DNA of 64,000 nt from the NCBI RefSeq assembly GCF_900167085.1, contig NZ_FUXA01000007.1, forward strand, positions 124,001 to 188,000, given 5' to 3'. The position numbers were made by a program, and so were the translations under genes. Positions 36,301 to 44,671 of the stretch are shown here, piece by piece. Numbering within the stretch: the stretch's first letter is position 1; each line of letters begins with the position of its first letter. The stretch comes from Eubacterium ruminantium. GTDB taxonomy: Bacteria > Bacillota > Clostridia > Lachnospirales > Lachnospiraceae. The notes under the pieces were generated by a model. It worked only from the letters and a program-made list of their open reading frames with translations. It was not told where the DNA came from and made no database searches.

Positions 36301-38403
36301 GTAAGGGATTGGTACTTCCGGATTAACGAATTCAGAAAATCTGCCAATCTCTTTACCGTTTTTATCTATCCTTACAGCACCGATCTCTATGATCTTACAA
36401 TGTTTCAAAGAAAGACCTGTGGTCTCTATATCAAATACTACAAATTCAGTATTGTCTTTATCAAAATCCTCTCCATGTCCGTTAAGAACAAGAGTCTTCA
36501 TATCATTTGCAAGATAAGCTGTAACACCGAAAATAAGCTTGAATTCCTCGTCCATTGACACTTCGTGAGCCGCAATCGGGAAGCCTTGAACCGCACCATT
36601 GTCTGTTATGGCCACAGCTTTATGGCCCCATGATTTTGCCCTTTTAACAAGTTGTTTTATGTCAACTACAGAATCCATTTCGCTCATAACGGTATGCATA
36701 TTGAGCTCTACTCTTTTTTCTTCTTCATCATCAGTTCTTCTGTTTCTCCAATCTGAAGAAGGTTTGATACCGGACACTGATGTTATGTTAACTTCTTTTG
36801 CGTATGCATCATAAGCAGGAACACCCTTCAATTTATAAAAATTACCTACTTTAAGCGCTTCTCTTATAACATCTATATCATCAGGTTGAACAAAAAGCTT
36901 GAATGCAATAGTATCTGTAAAATCCGTAATATTCGCAGTGATAAGAATCTTTCCGGTACGAAGTTCTCTCTCTTCCATTGTGAGAATCTGGCCATTTATG
37001 CACACTTCTCCCATATTATCTTCGAGAAGGCTGATCTCAACCGTTTCACCCTCACAATTTCTGCCGTAAAAGCAGTCAGGATCTCCGGATGAATATTTCT
37101 TCTTTCCTCCGAATTTTCCTCCCTGATATTCACGACCTGTACCAAGCTTCTTCTTTTCTTCTTCCTTTTTGTCCGAATCTTTTTTATCGGCATCCTTATG
37201 ATCAGGATTACCGCTGTTTGCGTTATTATCTGAATTACCGCCGGCTGATTTATTATCATTTCCGGCAGCACCTGAATTGCTGTTTCCGGCATCATTATTC
37301 TTTCCTGCACCGGAACTTCCATTAGCGCCTGCTTCTCCAATTCCGTTAGGATTTGCGGCATTTATTTCGTTAGCCATGATATAATCATCCGAAATATTTT
37401 CATCAGAATAACCGACAATCGAATTAAGAAAGGCCTCATCTCTAAGCCTGTCATTTTCATCACCCATATCAAATGGAATTCCATTATCAATTTTACCTAC
37501 GGCACTTCTCTCACCGGAATATCCGGACATTCCCGGAGTGCAGCCTATTACAAATGCGAAATCCTGATCACTGAAATCATCCGCCCCATCATCGTCCTGA
37601 CCACATATCCTCTCGAATTCAAATTCACTAATATCACTTAATCCATCCGTAGTCTCACGAGAATTTGATAGATCTGGTGAATTTGATAGATCTGATGAAT
37701 CTGATAATTCTGATGAATCTGATAATTCTGATGATTTACTTGCCTCAACATTTGCATCTGCGGGATTTGTACCACTCTCTGATAACGATTCAGTCGAATT
37801 ATCCCCAGCAACGTTCATATCAGCCGGGCTACCGGTATCTCCTGCTTCATCCTTATTGGATTCTGCCTTTTTGATGCCTGCCTTTTTGGTGCCGTCCTCT
37901 GATTTATAATAAAATACCACTTCAACTTTCATGCCAAAGCGATTAAGAAATGTATCTTCAAGATATTCCTTAATCTTCTCGGTTCTACCTCTGATGACAA
38001 AGTTATCATCAACAGTGATATTTATCTGATTTTCTTCCACACTAAAATCAGCCTTCTTCATAATCTGATGATCGAATGCACTTTTTCTCTCAATCTCACG
38101 TAGAAAGCTGTCTCTGTAAACTTCCAGAAGTGTTGTCGGATTATACTGATCCGACAAAAAATATCTCTCTATAAACTTAACCTTGGTCTTTCCTTTAGAA
38201 GTAAAAAGGTGCTCCTTAAGCACCTCTTCAGCTCTGTAAATATATTCCTTTGGGATCAATCTGTCCGCCTCAAAGCTTATATCAAGTTCTCCCTTTGCGG
38301 AATCATTTACAATCTTGACCACATTTACATGATCAAATATATCACTATATTTATCTTCTAATTTCACATCAGGAAAGACAGTGTAAAAATTCTTTCTTTC
38401 CAC
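33301..38403 (-). CDS. polC: DNA polymerase III PolC-type alpha subunit, with long disordered insertion and degenerate PHP site
   Basis: PolC is the replicative polymerase of Firmicutes, with built-in 3'-5' exonuclease. At about 1700 residues it is roughly 250 longer than typical. Order: N-terminal domain (1-165), a Ser/Asp/Asn/Gly-rich low-complexity insertion (about 170-435), OB fold (about 440-530), PHP domain split by the DEDDh exonuclease (FVVFDIETTGLS near 650; HHRACDDADVTG near 805), zinc-binding cysteines (CPNCYYTDF, CPKCGTKMKKEG), palm Asp pair PDIDLNFSGDYQ (near 1220) and the C-terminal QLSFSF ending. PHP metal ligands are altered: NMH for HxH, TDN for TDH, GVT for GVE. The start is GTG 38401-38403 or an adjacent TTG, after AGAGGAT. 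It follows ispG by 37 nt. Confidence 0.95.
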   Translation of the reverse strand: MERKNFYTVFPDVKLEDKYSDIFDHVNVVKIVNDSAKGELDISFEADRLIPKEYIYRAEEVLKEHLFTSKGKTKVKFIERYFLSDQYNPTTLLEVYRDSFLREIERKSAFDHQIMKKADFSVEENQINITVDDNFVIRGRTEKIKEYLEDTFLNRFGMKVEVVFYYKSEDGTKKAGIKKAESNKDEAGDTGSPADMNVAGDNSTESLSESGTNPADANVEASKSSELSDSSELSDSSDLSNSPDLSNSRETTDGLSDISEFEFERICGQDDDGADDFSDQDFAFVIGCTPGMSGYSGERSAVGKIDNGIPFDMGDENDRLRDEAFLNSIVGYSDENISDDYIMANEINAANPNGIGEAGANGSSGAGKNNDAGNSNSGAAGNDNKSAGGNSDNNANSGNPDHKDADKKDSDKKEEEKKKLGTGREYQGGKFGGKKKYSSGDPDCFYGRNCEGETVEISLLEDNMGEVCINGQILTMEERELRTGKILITANITDFTDTIAFKLFVQPDDIDVIREALKVGNFYKLKGVPAYDAYAKEVNITSVSGIKPSSDWRNRRTDDEEEKRVELNMHTVMSEMDSVVDIKQLVKRAKSWGHKAVAITDNGAVQGFPIAAHEVSMDEEFKLIFGVTAYLANDMKTLVLNGHGEDFDKDNTEFVVFDIETTGLSLKHCKIIEIGAVRIDKNGKEIGRFSEFVNPEVPIPYNIEKLTSITDAMVAGAPTIEVILPQFLEFSKGAVLVAHNAAFDTGFIREYSTRQGFKYDFTALDTMTLAQVFIPDIGRYNLDRLCKYFGVENKHHHRACDDADVTGKIFVKMMEMIREKGITTVEQLNAYGSVSADKIKKGRVYDSTILVKNDVGRVNLYRLISESHINFFNVKPRMPMSLVEQYREGLLVGSGTSGSELYEYLLNGASDEDIANLVKFFDYLEVQPPSNDEYMINDDRSRVTSREDLEEIVRKIVELGEEYGKPVVATGNVHFLDPEDDIYREIVIEGNMNKGSMKKALKDAAENGESVEQVLPPLYFRTTREMLDEFSFLGYDKAREIVIENSNKICDMIEKISPVRPDKAPPVIENSDKTLRDICYTKAHEIYGPNLPEIVETRLEKELNSIIGNGYSVMYIIAQKLVWKSNDDGYLVGSRGSVGSSFAATMAGITEVNPLSPHYICPNCYYTDFDSELVKSYSGMSGCDMPDCDCPKCGTKMKKEGHDIPFETFLGFKGDKEPDIDLNFSGDYQPRAHAYIEEIFGKGKAFRAGTIGTLAEKTAYGYVLKYCEARGITKRRAEIERLAARCTGVKRTTGQHPGGIIVLPANEEIYSFTPIQRPANDMTTDITTTHFEYHSIDHNLLKFDILGHDDPTMIRRLEDLTGTDAKKVPLDDEKVMSLFHGTEVLGLKPSDIGGTPLGCLGIPEFGTDFAMQMVIDAKPESFSDLVRISGLSHGTDVWLGNAQTLIEEGKCKLSSAICCRDDIMVYLIHMGLESGEAFSIMENVRKGKVAGGKCKEWAQWKEDMAAHNIPDWYIWSCEKIKYMFPKAHAAAYVMMAWRIAYYKIYYPQAYYAAFFSIRADAFSYEQMCQGRDKLDRCLAELRKIDKKDQTAKDADSIKDMRIVQEMYARGFEFMPIDIYKADDKYFQVIDGKIMPSLASIDGMGEKAAAQLKAAAKDGVFLSQEELRDRAKISKTVVDKMAELGILGDMPEQGQLSFSFL
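37661..37732. repeat. 18-bp tandem repeat, four copies, inside polC
   Basis: Four adjacent 18-nt units (variants of GAATCTGATAATTCTGAT) encode Ser-Ser-(Asp/Glu)-Leu-Ser-(Asp/Asn) repeats within the low-complexity insertion of PolC. The frame is preserved. Confidence 0.9.
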
Positions 38404-38440
38404 CAAAAAAATCCTCTTATAAATACTGCTTTACAGCAAA

Positions 38441-39502
38441 TTATTTTCCAAAATTATCCAGTTCCTCTTTTAATGCTCCGAGAAGTTCTGAAGAAGGAAC
38501 TTTCTTGATGATCTCTCCATGTCTGAAGACAAGCCCTTCGTCTTTACCACCTGCTATTCCGATATCAGCATTCTTTGACTCTCCGGGACCATTTACAACA
38601 CATCCCATAACAGCAACTTTTATATCAAGATGCTGATAATTCTCAAGCATAGCCTCAACCTGCTCAGCAAGCTCTATAAGCGGTATCTCTGTTCTTCCGC
38701 ATGTCGGACAAGAAACAAGAGAAGGTCCGCCCTTTCTAAGTTCCAACGTCTTTAAAATAAGTTTTGCAGTTCTTATCTCCTGCACAGGATCACCTGTGAG
38801 CGAAACTCTTATTGTATCACCTATTCCTTCGCCAAGAATAATTCCAAGCCCGATAGATGATTTGATATTTCCGGAATATAATGTTCCCGATTCTGTAATA
38901 CCAACATGAAGCGGATAATCAGTCATTTCACTTATAAGTCTATGAGACTTTACGCTCATAAGTACATCTGATGATTTAATACTGATCACAATATTATTAT
39001 AATCACATTCCTCAATCTGTCTTACCTTATCAAGCGCGCTTTCAACAATACCCTCAGCTGTAACACCGCCGTATTTGCTGATGATATCTTTCTCCAAAGA
39101 TCCCGAATTTACACCGACACGTATAGGAATATTTCTTTCCTTAGCCACCTGCACAACCTTAATAAGGTTATCTTTCCCGCCGATATTTCCCGGATTGATC
39201 CTTATCTTATCTGCACCATGTTCCATGGCTCTTATAGCCAGTTTATAATCAAAATGAATATCTGCCACAAGCGGAATATGTATCTCACTTTTTATCTTAT
39301 CAAATGCATCAGCTGCCTCAACAGTATTAGCTGTAACTCTTATAATGTCGCAGCCGGCCTTCTCAAGCTGAAGTATCTGTTGAACAGTCTTTTCAACATC
39401 CGCAGTCGGAGTATTGGTCATCGACTGAATAGCTATAGGATTTCCGCCGCCTATAGTAACATTTCCAATATTGATCTTCCTTGTATTATCTCTATATGAC
39501 AT
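38441..39502 (-). CDS. ispG: 4-hydroxy-3-methylbut-2-enyl diphosphate synthase (IspG/GcpE)
   Basis: A 353-residue [4Fe-4S] enzyme that reductively opens MEcPP to HMBPP, the penultimate step of the MEP isoprenoid pathway. The TIM barrel starts GGNPIAIQSMTNTPTADV, and the C-terminal cluster cysteines are in VSCPTCGRTEI and VMGCVVNGPGESKNADIGI. The ATG follows the rseP stop codon with no gap. Together with dxr and uppS nearby it supplies undecaprenyl and other isoprenoids. Confidence 0.97.
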   Translation of the reverse strand: MSYRDNTRKINIGNVTIGGGNPIAIQSMTNTPTADVEKTVQQILQLEKAGCDIIRVTANTVEAADAFDKIKSEIHIPLVADIHFDYKLAIRAMEHGADKIRINPGNIGGKDNLIKVVQVAKERNIPIRVGVNSGSLEKDIISKYGGVTAEGIVESALDKVRQIEECDYNNIVISIKSSDVLMSVKSHRLISEMTDYPLHVGITESGTLYSGNIKSSIGLGIILGEGIGDTIRVSLTGDPVQEIRTAKLILKTLELRKGGPSLVSCPTCGRTEIPLIELAEQVEAMLENYQHLDIKVAVMGCVVNGPGESKNADIGIAGGKDEGLVFRHGEIIKKVPSSELLGALKEELDNFGK

Positions 39503-40540
39503 TTAGAAGAACACCTTTCTCAAATCGTTAAAGAATACAAATACAATAAGTATCATGAGAAGCACAAAGCCTATACCATTTACTAAAGCTTCCTTCTCCT
39601 TCGGAATCTTCTTTCCTGTAACCATCTCTATAAGGACAAAGAGGATTCTTCCTCCGTCAAGAGCCGGAATAGGAAGGAGATTCATAACTCCGAGGTTTGC
39701 ACTGATAAGAATGCAGAAGTTAAGGATATTAAGTATAACATTTGCAAATCCGCCTTCTTTTTCAGCCTGATCTATGACATCACTCATGTAATTACCGATG
39801 CCCACCGGTCCCATCAGATCATTTACCGATGCTCCGCCTGTAAATAACATCTTGAGTGAAATAAGTGTCGCCTTTATCTGAAGTCTTCCCTCAAGGAACC
39901 CGTATTTCAGTTTCTCTCCGAAATTCTTCGCTTCTCTGTTATTTGAATAAACACCAAAATAATATCTTCCTGTCTCCTCATCCTTCTTAGGAGTAACAGT
40001 AACTGTTGTTTCCTTGCCGTCACGCTTATATGTAACCTTTATGGAAGCTCCGGGCTTTCCTGAAACGATATGATATGAAAGCTCTCTGAAGTTATATATA
40101 TTCTTTCCGTCGAGCTCAACTATCACATCTCCGGCCTGAAGTCCCGCCTCTTCAGCAGCACTTCCTTCTGCAACACCTGAAATCTCAGCAGGGTCTATAT
40201 AGCAGAAATGACATATAACTACACCAAGTACAAAGGCTAAAATGAAATTAAAAAACGGGCCGGCAAAAAGTACCGCCAGTCTCGCAAGACAGGATTTATT
40301 GTTGAATGACCTTGGATCATCACTTTCCTCATCCTCGCCTTCCATCATACAATATCCGCCTATAGGAAGTATTCTGAGAGAATATTTTGTTTCTTTCTTG
40401 CCCCACTTTACTATGGCAGGTCCCATACCTATCGCAAATTCCAATACCTTTATCTTGTTTAATTTTGCAACCAGAAAATGTCCGAGTTCATGAACAAAGA
40501 CTATTATTCCGAATACAAGTATTATAGCTATTATCTTCAT
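39503..40540 (-). CDS. rseP: RseP/RasP site-2 metalloprotease
   Basis: A 345-residue intramembrane zinc protease that clips membrane proteins such as anti-sigma factors after a first cut. HELGH (about residues 17-21) holds the zinc and catalytic Glu, the third ligand is in NLLPIPALDGGR near residue 285, and a PDZ domain (AEEAGLQAGDVIVELDGKNI) lies about 125-200. Four hydrophobic segments fit the family. It sits between dxr and ispG in the common Firmicutes order. Its substrate here is not evident; no sigma or anti-sigma gene is in the window. Confidence 0.95.
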   Translation of the reverse strand: MKIIAIILVFGIIVFVHELGHFLVAKLNKIKVLEFAIGMGPAIVKWGKKETKYSLRILPIGGYCMMEGEDEESDDPRSFNNKSCLARLAVLFAGPFFNFILAFVLGVVICHFCYIDPAEISGVAEGSAAEEAGLQAGDVIVELDGKNIYNFRELSYHIVSGKPGASIKVTYKRDGKETTVTVTPKKDEETGRYYFGVYSNNREAKNFGEKLKYGFLEGRLQIKATLISLKMLFTGGASVNDLMGPVGIGNYMSDVIDQAEKEGGFANVILNILNFCILISANLGVMNLLPIPALDGGRILFVLIEMVTGKKIPKEKEALVNGIGFVLLMILIVFVFFNDLRKVFF

Positions 40541-40589
40541 TACTTCGTTCTTCCTTCTATATCGGCATCACATCATGCCTACCCTGTCA

Positions 40590-41756
40590 TCATATCTTAA
40601 ATCTGATTTTTAAGACTTCATCAATTGTACTTTGCATTTCCATAATCTGTTCAACCGATGGATTGCTGATATTTTTTATGTTATTCATAGCATATTCTAT
40701 CATTTCATAAATAGTTAAAAATGCTATCTTCTTTTTCAGAAAACATCCGACAGCAAATTCATTTGCTGCATTAAATATAGTCGGCATAATTCCACCTTCT
40801 TTAAGAGCTCTATATGCAAAATCAAGTCCCTTAAATGTATCTCTGTCCGGCGTATCAATAACAATACCGCTCATTTTGGTAAAATCAAGTCTTTCTCCCG
40901 GAAGAAATCTTCTGTCCGGATAATAAAGAGCATACTGGATAGGAAGTTTCATATCCGGTGTTCCCAGCTGTGCCATCACCGCTCCATCAACGAATTCAAC
41001 CATTGAATGAATTATGCTCTGTGGCTGCACAACCACCTCGATCTTATCAGGCGTAACATCAAAAAGATGTCTTGCCTCTATAACTTCAAGCCCTTTGTTT
41101 ACAAGGGTCGCACTGTCTATTGTAATCTTATGTCCCATGGACCAGTTAGGATGCTTCAACGCATCTTCAAGAGTTACATTCTTCAACTGATCATTATTCA
41201 TTCCTCTAAAAGGACCGCCTGAAGCAGTTATCAAAAGTCTTGATACTTCATTTCTCATTCCATCACTTCTATAACTTGTGCTGAGGCACTGAAATATAGC
41301 CGAGTGTTCCGAGTCAACCGGAAGTATCTTAACATTCTTTTCCTTAGCCAGCGGCATGATTATATGACCTGCTGTAACCAAAGTCTCTTTATTGGCAAGC
41401 GCTATATCTTTTCCGGCATTTATGGCCGCTATAGTTGGTTCTACGCCCACCATACCAACAATAGCTGTCACAACAATATCCGCCTCTTCAGCGGTTGCAA
41501 CAGCTAAAAGTCCGTCCCTGCCCGACATGACAGTTACGCCTGTCATGTCACTTATGGCAGTTTTAAGTTTTTTAATATCTTCTTCATATTCCACAGAAAC
41601 CAAGGATGGTTTAAATTCTCTTATCTGCTTTTCAAGAAGCTCAATATTCCTTCCGCAGGAAAGAGCAACAACCTCAATATCTTTATTCTCTCTTACAACC
41701 TCGAGAGTCTGTGTACCTATGGATCCCGTAGATCCTATAATTGATATCTTTTTCAT
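40590..41756 (-). CDS. dxr: 1-deoxy-D-xylulose 5-phosphate reductoisomerase
   Basis: A 388-residue NADPH enzyme converting DXP to MEP, the committed MEP-pathway step. The Rossmann motif IIGSTGSIGTQTLEVV begins at residue 5, metal and substrate residues are in VDSEHSAIFQCL and SGGPFRGMNNDQL, and NWSMGHKITIDSATLVNKGLE is the family signature. It lies 22 nt behind cdsA, in the pyrH-frr-uppS-cdsA-dxr-rseP series. Confidence 0.97.
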   Translation of the reverse strand: MKKISIIGSTGSIGTQTLEVVRENKDIEVVALSCGRNIELLEKQIREFKPSLVSVEYEEDIKKLKTAISDMTGVTVMSGRDGLLAVATAEEADIVVTAIVGMVGVEPTIAAINAGKDIALANKETLVTAGHIIMPLAKEKNVKILPVDSEHSAIFQCLSTSYRSDGMRNEVSRLLITASGGPFRGMNNDQLKNVTLEDALKHPNWSMGHKITIDSATLVNKGLEVIEARHLFDVTPDKIEVVVQPQSIIHSMVEFVDGAVMAQLGTPDMKLPIQYALYYPDRRFLPGERLDFTKMSGIVIDTPDRDTFKGLDFAYRALKEGGIMPTIFNAANEFAVGCFLKKKIAFLTIYEMIEYAMNNIKNISNPSVEQIMEMQSTIDEVLKIRFKI

Positions 41757-41778
41757 TTTACTTATGACCCTTATGTCA

Positions 41779-42579
41779 TTATATAAGATAATTTACAAGA
41801 TAATAAATAATCGGTGCAGTAAATATCATACTGTCGAATCTATCAAGTATTCCACCATGACCCGGAATAAGTTTTCCGTAGTCCTTGATGTCATTATTTC
41901 TCTTAATAGCTGATGCTGCGAGATCGCCTATAACAGCCGGTATCGCACCAATAGCACCGATAAGTCCAAACCACAGCCATGCATTATCAACAGCTTTTAC
42001 GTGATTGCTGTAAATGATTCCAAATACAGCTCCAAGGATTCCTGCTCCGAGGATACCTCCTATAAGTCCTTCGATGCTCTTCTTAGGACTGAGCTTTGGA
42101 GACATCTTATGTTTTCCGATAAGTATACCTGTGCAATAAGCAAGTGTATCATTACCCCAAGAACAAATGAATATGAGGATAACCAGGTATCCGCCATGTT
42201 CCATTATTCTCAGTCTGTAAACATACGAAAGCATAACGCTGACATAGAAAAATGCAGTAAATGTCGCCATTATCTCCGAATCACGGAATTTAGGATATGC
42301 CAACACATAAATTGCTAAAACAACCAGAAGATAACCGATAAATCCAGGCATGATAAATTCTGTCTTATCAACAAAAAGCAGTATATAATAACCGATTGTT
42401 CCCAAATATGCTACAACTGCCGGTGCCTTCTTCTCAATCTTATAAACTCTCATAAGTTCATATACACCGACCAGAGAGATCAATAAGGTTGCAATGCATG
42501 TAACTGCTCCTCCGAAATACAGAGTTCCTATCGCTAAGATAACTAAAACAATTCCACTTATAAGTCTGGTAACAAACAT
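41779..42579 (-). CDS. cdsA: phosphatidate cytidylyltransferase
   Basis: A 266-residue polytopic membrane enzyme making CDP-diacylglycerol from phosphatidic acid and CTP, the branch point to anionic phospholipids. About seven or eight hydrophobic segments are visible, and the C-terminal signature includes KMSPKLSPKKSIEGLIGGI and LIPGHGGILDRFDSMIFTAP. Its start overlaps the uppS stop by one base (TAATG), so translation is coupled. Confidence 0.95.
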   Translation of the reverse strand: MFVTRLISGIVLVILAIGTLYFGGAVTCIATLLISLVGVYELMRVYKIEKKAPAVVAYLGTIGYYILLFVDKTEFIMPGFIGYLLVVLAIYVLAYPKFRDSEIMATFTAFFYVSVMLSYVYRLRIMEHGGYLVILIFICSWGNDTLAYCTGILIGKHKMSPKLSPKKSIEGLIGGILGAGILGAVFGIIYSNHVKAVDNAWLWFGLIGAIGAIPAVIGDLAASAIKRNNDIKDYGKLIPGHGGILDRFDSMIFTAPIIYYLVNYLI

Positions 42580-43307
42580 TATTTTACACCACCATATCTT
42601 CTGTCTCTTTTTGAATAATGCCTAATGGCATCAATAAATGTTGACCTGTCAAAATCAGGCCATAAAGTATCCGTGAAGAAAAACTCGGAATAAGCAAGCT
42701 GCCAAGGAAGGAAATTCGATGTTCTCTCCTCACCGCTTGTCCTTATAAGAAGATCAGGATCAGGAAGTTCATATGTATCAAGATTCTGACTCACAAGATC
42801 CTCCGTAATATCTTCAGGTGAGATTTCACCACGTTTGATCATCTCCCCGATTTTTATCATAGAACGTCTGATCTCATCACGTCCGCCATAATTGATGGCA
42901 ACGGTGAACTGAAGTCCTGTATTATTCTTAGTTGATTCTTCAAGGTTTTGAATCGCCTCAATGATATCCGGAGCGAGCTTACTTCTCTCTCCGATTATCC
43001 TGACACGCATATTATTTTTATTTGATTTATCTATAGAGTTGATAAGATATCTTCTGAAAAGATTCATGATACCTGTTACTTCCTCTACAGATCTTTTCCA
43101 GTTTTCAGTTGAAAATGCATATACAGTAAGGTATTTAATACCAAGATGATCCGCATCTTCACATGCCTGCTCAAGGGCATCGGCTCCTGCCTTATGACCG
43201 AAGTTTCTAGGCATAAGTCTTTTCTTAGCCCATCTTCCGTTACCATCCATGATAACAGCTATATGAGTCGGCACATTTAACTTTTCTCCGTCAATGATCT
43301 TTTCCAT
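42579..43307 (-). CDS. uppS: undecaprenyl diphosphate synthase (cis-prenyltransferase)
   Basis: A 242-residue cis-prenyltransferase making the C55 carrier for peptidoglycan and wall polymers. The conserved region I HIAVIMDGNGRWAKKR contains the catalytic Asp, followed by GHKAGADALE and YAFSTENWKRS; region V is RTSGEERTSNFLPWQLAYSEF. Length is normal. It lies between frr and cdsA. Confidence 0.97.
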   Translation of the reverse strand: MEKIIDGEKLNVPTHIAVIMDGNGRWAKKRLMPRNFGHKAGADALEQACEDADHLGIKYLTVYAFSTENWKRSVEEVTGIMNLFRRYLINSIDKSNKNNMRVRIIGERSKLAPDIIEAIQNLEESTKNNTGLQFTVAINYGGRDEIRRSMIKIGEMIKRGEISPEDITEDLVSQNLDTYELPDPDLLIRTSGEERTSNFLPWQLAYSEFFFTDTLWPDFDRSTFIDAIRHYSKRDRRYGGVK

Positions 43308-43323
43308 AAATACTCCTAACAGA

Positions 43324-43866
43324 TTAAACTGTCATGATTTCTTTTGTCTTCTCATCAACCATCTTGTCAATGTCTGCAACATACTTATCTGTTGCCTTCT
43401 GGATCTTATCTTCCTCAATCTTCTGCTGATCTTCGGATATCTCACCGGCCTTGCACTGCTTCTTAACAGCATCATTTGCATCACGACGAGCATTTCTTAC
43501 AACAACCTTAGCATCCTCGCCTTTTTTCTTGATATCCTTAGCGAGTTCTTTTCTTCTGTCCTCTGTAAGCTCAGGGAACTTGATATATACGCTCTTTCCA
43601 TCATTACTTGGTGTAACGCCAAGATCTGAATTGATGATAGCTTTCTCAATATCCTTGATGCACTTTGGATCCCAAGGAGTGATTGCAAGTGTTCTTGCTT
43701 CAGGAACCGAAACGTTTCCTACCTGCTGCATAGCTGTTGGTGTTCCGTAATATTCTACCTTTATCTTATCAAGAAGATGTGGGTTTGCGCGTCCTGCTCT
43801 TATTGATGCATAATCTGTAGCAAGATTATCAACCGCCTTCTGCATTTTCTCTTCAAACTCTGCCAT
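43324..43866 (-). CDS. frr: ribosome recycling factor
   Basis: A 180-residue RRF that splits post-termination ribosomes with EF-G. It begins EFEEKMQKAVDNLATDYASIRAGRANPHLLDKI and has the PWDPKCIKDIEKAI and FPELTEDRRKELAKDIKK blocks of the family. In the leader, GCACAT and ATGTGC (43883-43898) can form a small hairpin just upstream of the GGAAAGG ribosome site, possibly modulating translation. Confidence 0.97.
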   Translation of the reverse strand: MAEFEEKMQKAVDNLATDYASIRAGRANPHLLDKIKVEYYGTPTAMQQVGNVSVPEARTLAITPWDPKCIKDIEKAIINSDLGVTPSNDGKSVYIKFPELTEDRRKELAKDIKKKGEDAKVVVRNARRDANDAVKKQCKAGEISEDQQKIEEDKIQKATDKYVADIDKMVDEKTKEIMTV

Positions 43867-43943
43867 TTTTAATTACCTTTCCGCACATGTAAATGTGCCG
43901 CCTTTCATTTATTGTATAACTTTTCTTTGATTTCAAATATTTA

Positions 43944-44648
43944 TTAATCTACAGTTATTGTTGTACCTGTAAACTCACCTGATACTGTCTTAACAATGCT
44001 GTCTTCCTTATTCAGTCCGAAAAGCATCATAGGCATCTTGTTGTCATTTGCAAGAACAGCTGCTGAAAGATCGATAACCTTAAGCTGTTTATCAACAATA
44101 TCCTGCATCTTCATCTTGTCAAACTTCTTAGCATCCGGATTTTCTTCCGGATCACTGTCATAAACACCATCAATGGATTTAGCAGCAAGAATAACATCAG
44201 CATTTATCTCGATTGAGAAAAGAACCATTCCCATATCTGTTGAGAAATAAGGATGTCCTGTTCCGCCTGCAAAGAAAACAACATCTCCTGCTTCAAGATA
44301 ACCAATAGCCTTATCTCTGTCAAAAAGCTCTGTTATGCTTCCACAGAGAAATGGAGTCATAACATGACACTTAAGTCCAACCGATCTAAATGTATCAGCA
44401 GTATAAATGCAATTCATTATTGTTGCAAGCATACCTATCTGATCAGCCTTTACTCTGTCCATGTCATCAGATGTACGTCCTCTCCAGAAATTACCGCCAC
44501 CGATAACAACAGCAATCTGAATTCCTTTGTCATGAACGGCTTTTACCTGGCGCGCCACATCCTTTACCACATCTGCCGAAAAACCTGTTTTCTTGTCTCC
44601 GGCAAGTGCCTCACCGCTGAGTTTAAGCATTATTCTATCCATTTTCAT
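43944..44648 (-). CDS. pyrH: UMP kinase
   Basis: A 234-residue amino-acid-kinase-fold UMP kinase (UMP to UDP), the hexameric bacterial type. It shows RIMLKLSGEALAG, VVIGGGNFWRGR and the C-terminal AVLANDNKMPMMLFGL region. The ATG follows AGGGAGA by 9 nt. In most Firmicutes rpsB-tsf precede pyrH; here a bactofilin gene takes that place, 23 nt upstream. Confidence 0.96.
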   Translation of the reverse strand: MKMDRIMLKLSGEALAGDKKTGFSADVVKDVARQVKAVHDKGIQIAVVIGGGNFWRGRTSDDMDRVKADQIGMLATIMNCIYTADTFRSVGLKCHVMTPFLCGSITELFDRDKAIGYLEAGDVVFFAGGTGHPYFSTDMGMVLFSIEINADVILAAKSIDGVYDSDPEENPDAKKFDKMKMQDIVDKQLKVIDLSAAVLANDNKMPMMLFGLNKEDSIVKTVSGEFTGTTITVD

Positions 44649-44671
44649 AACTACATATCTCCCTGAGATCT

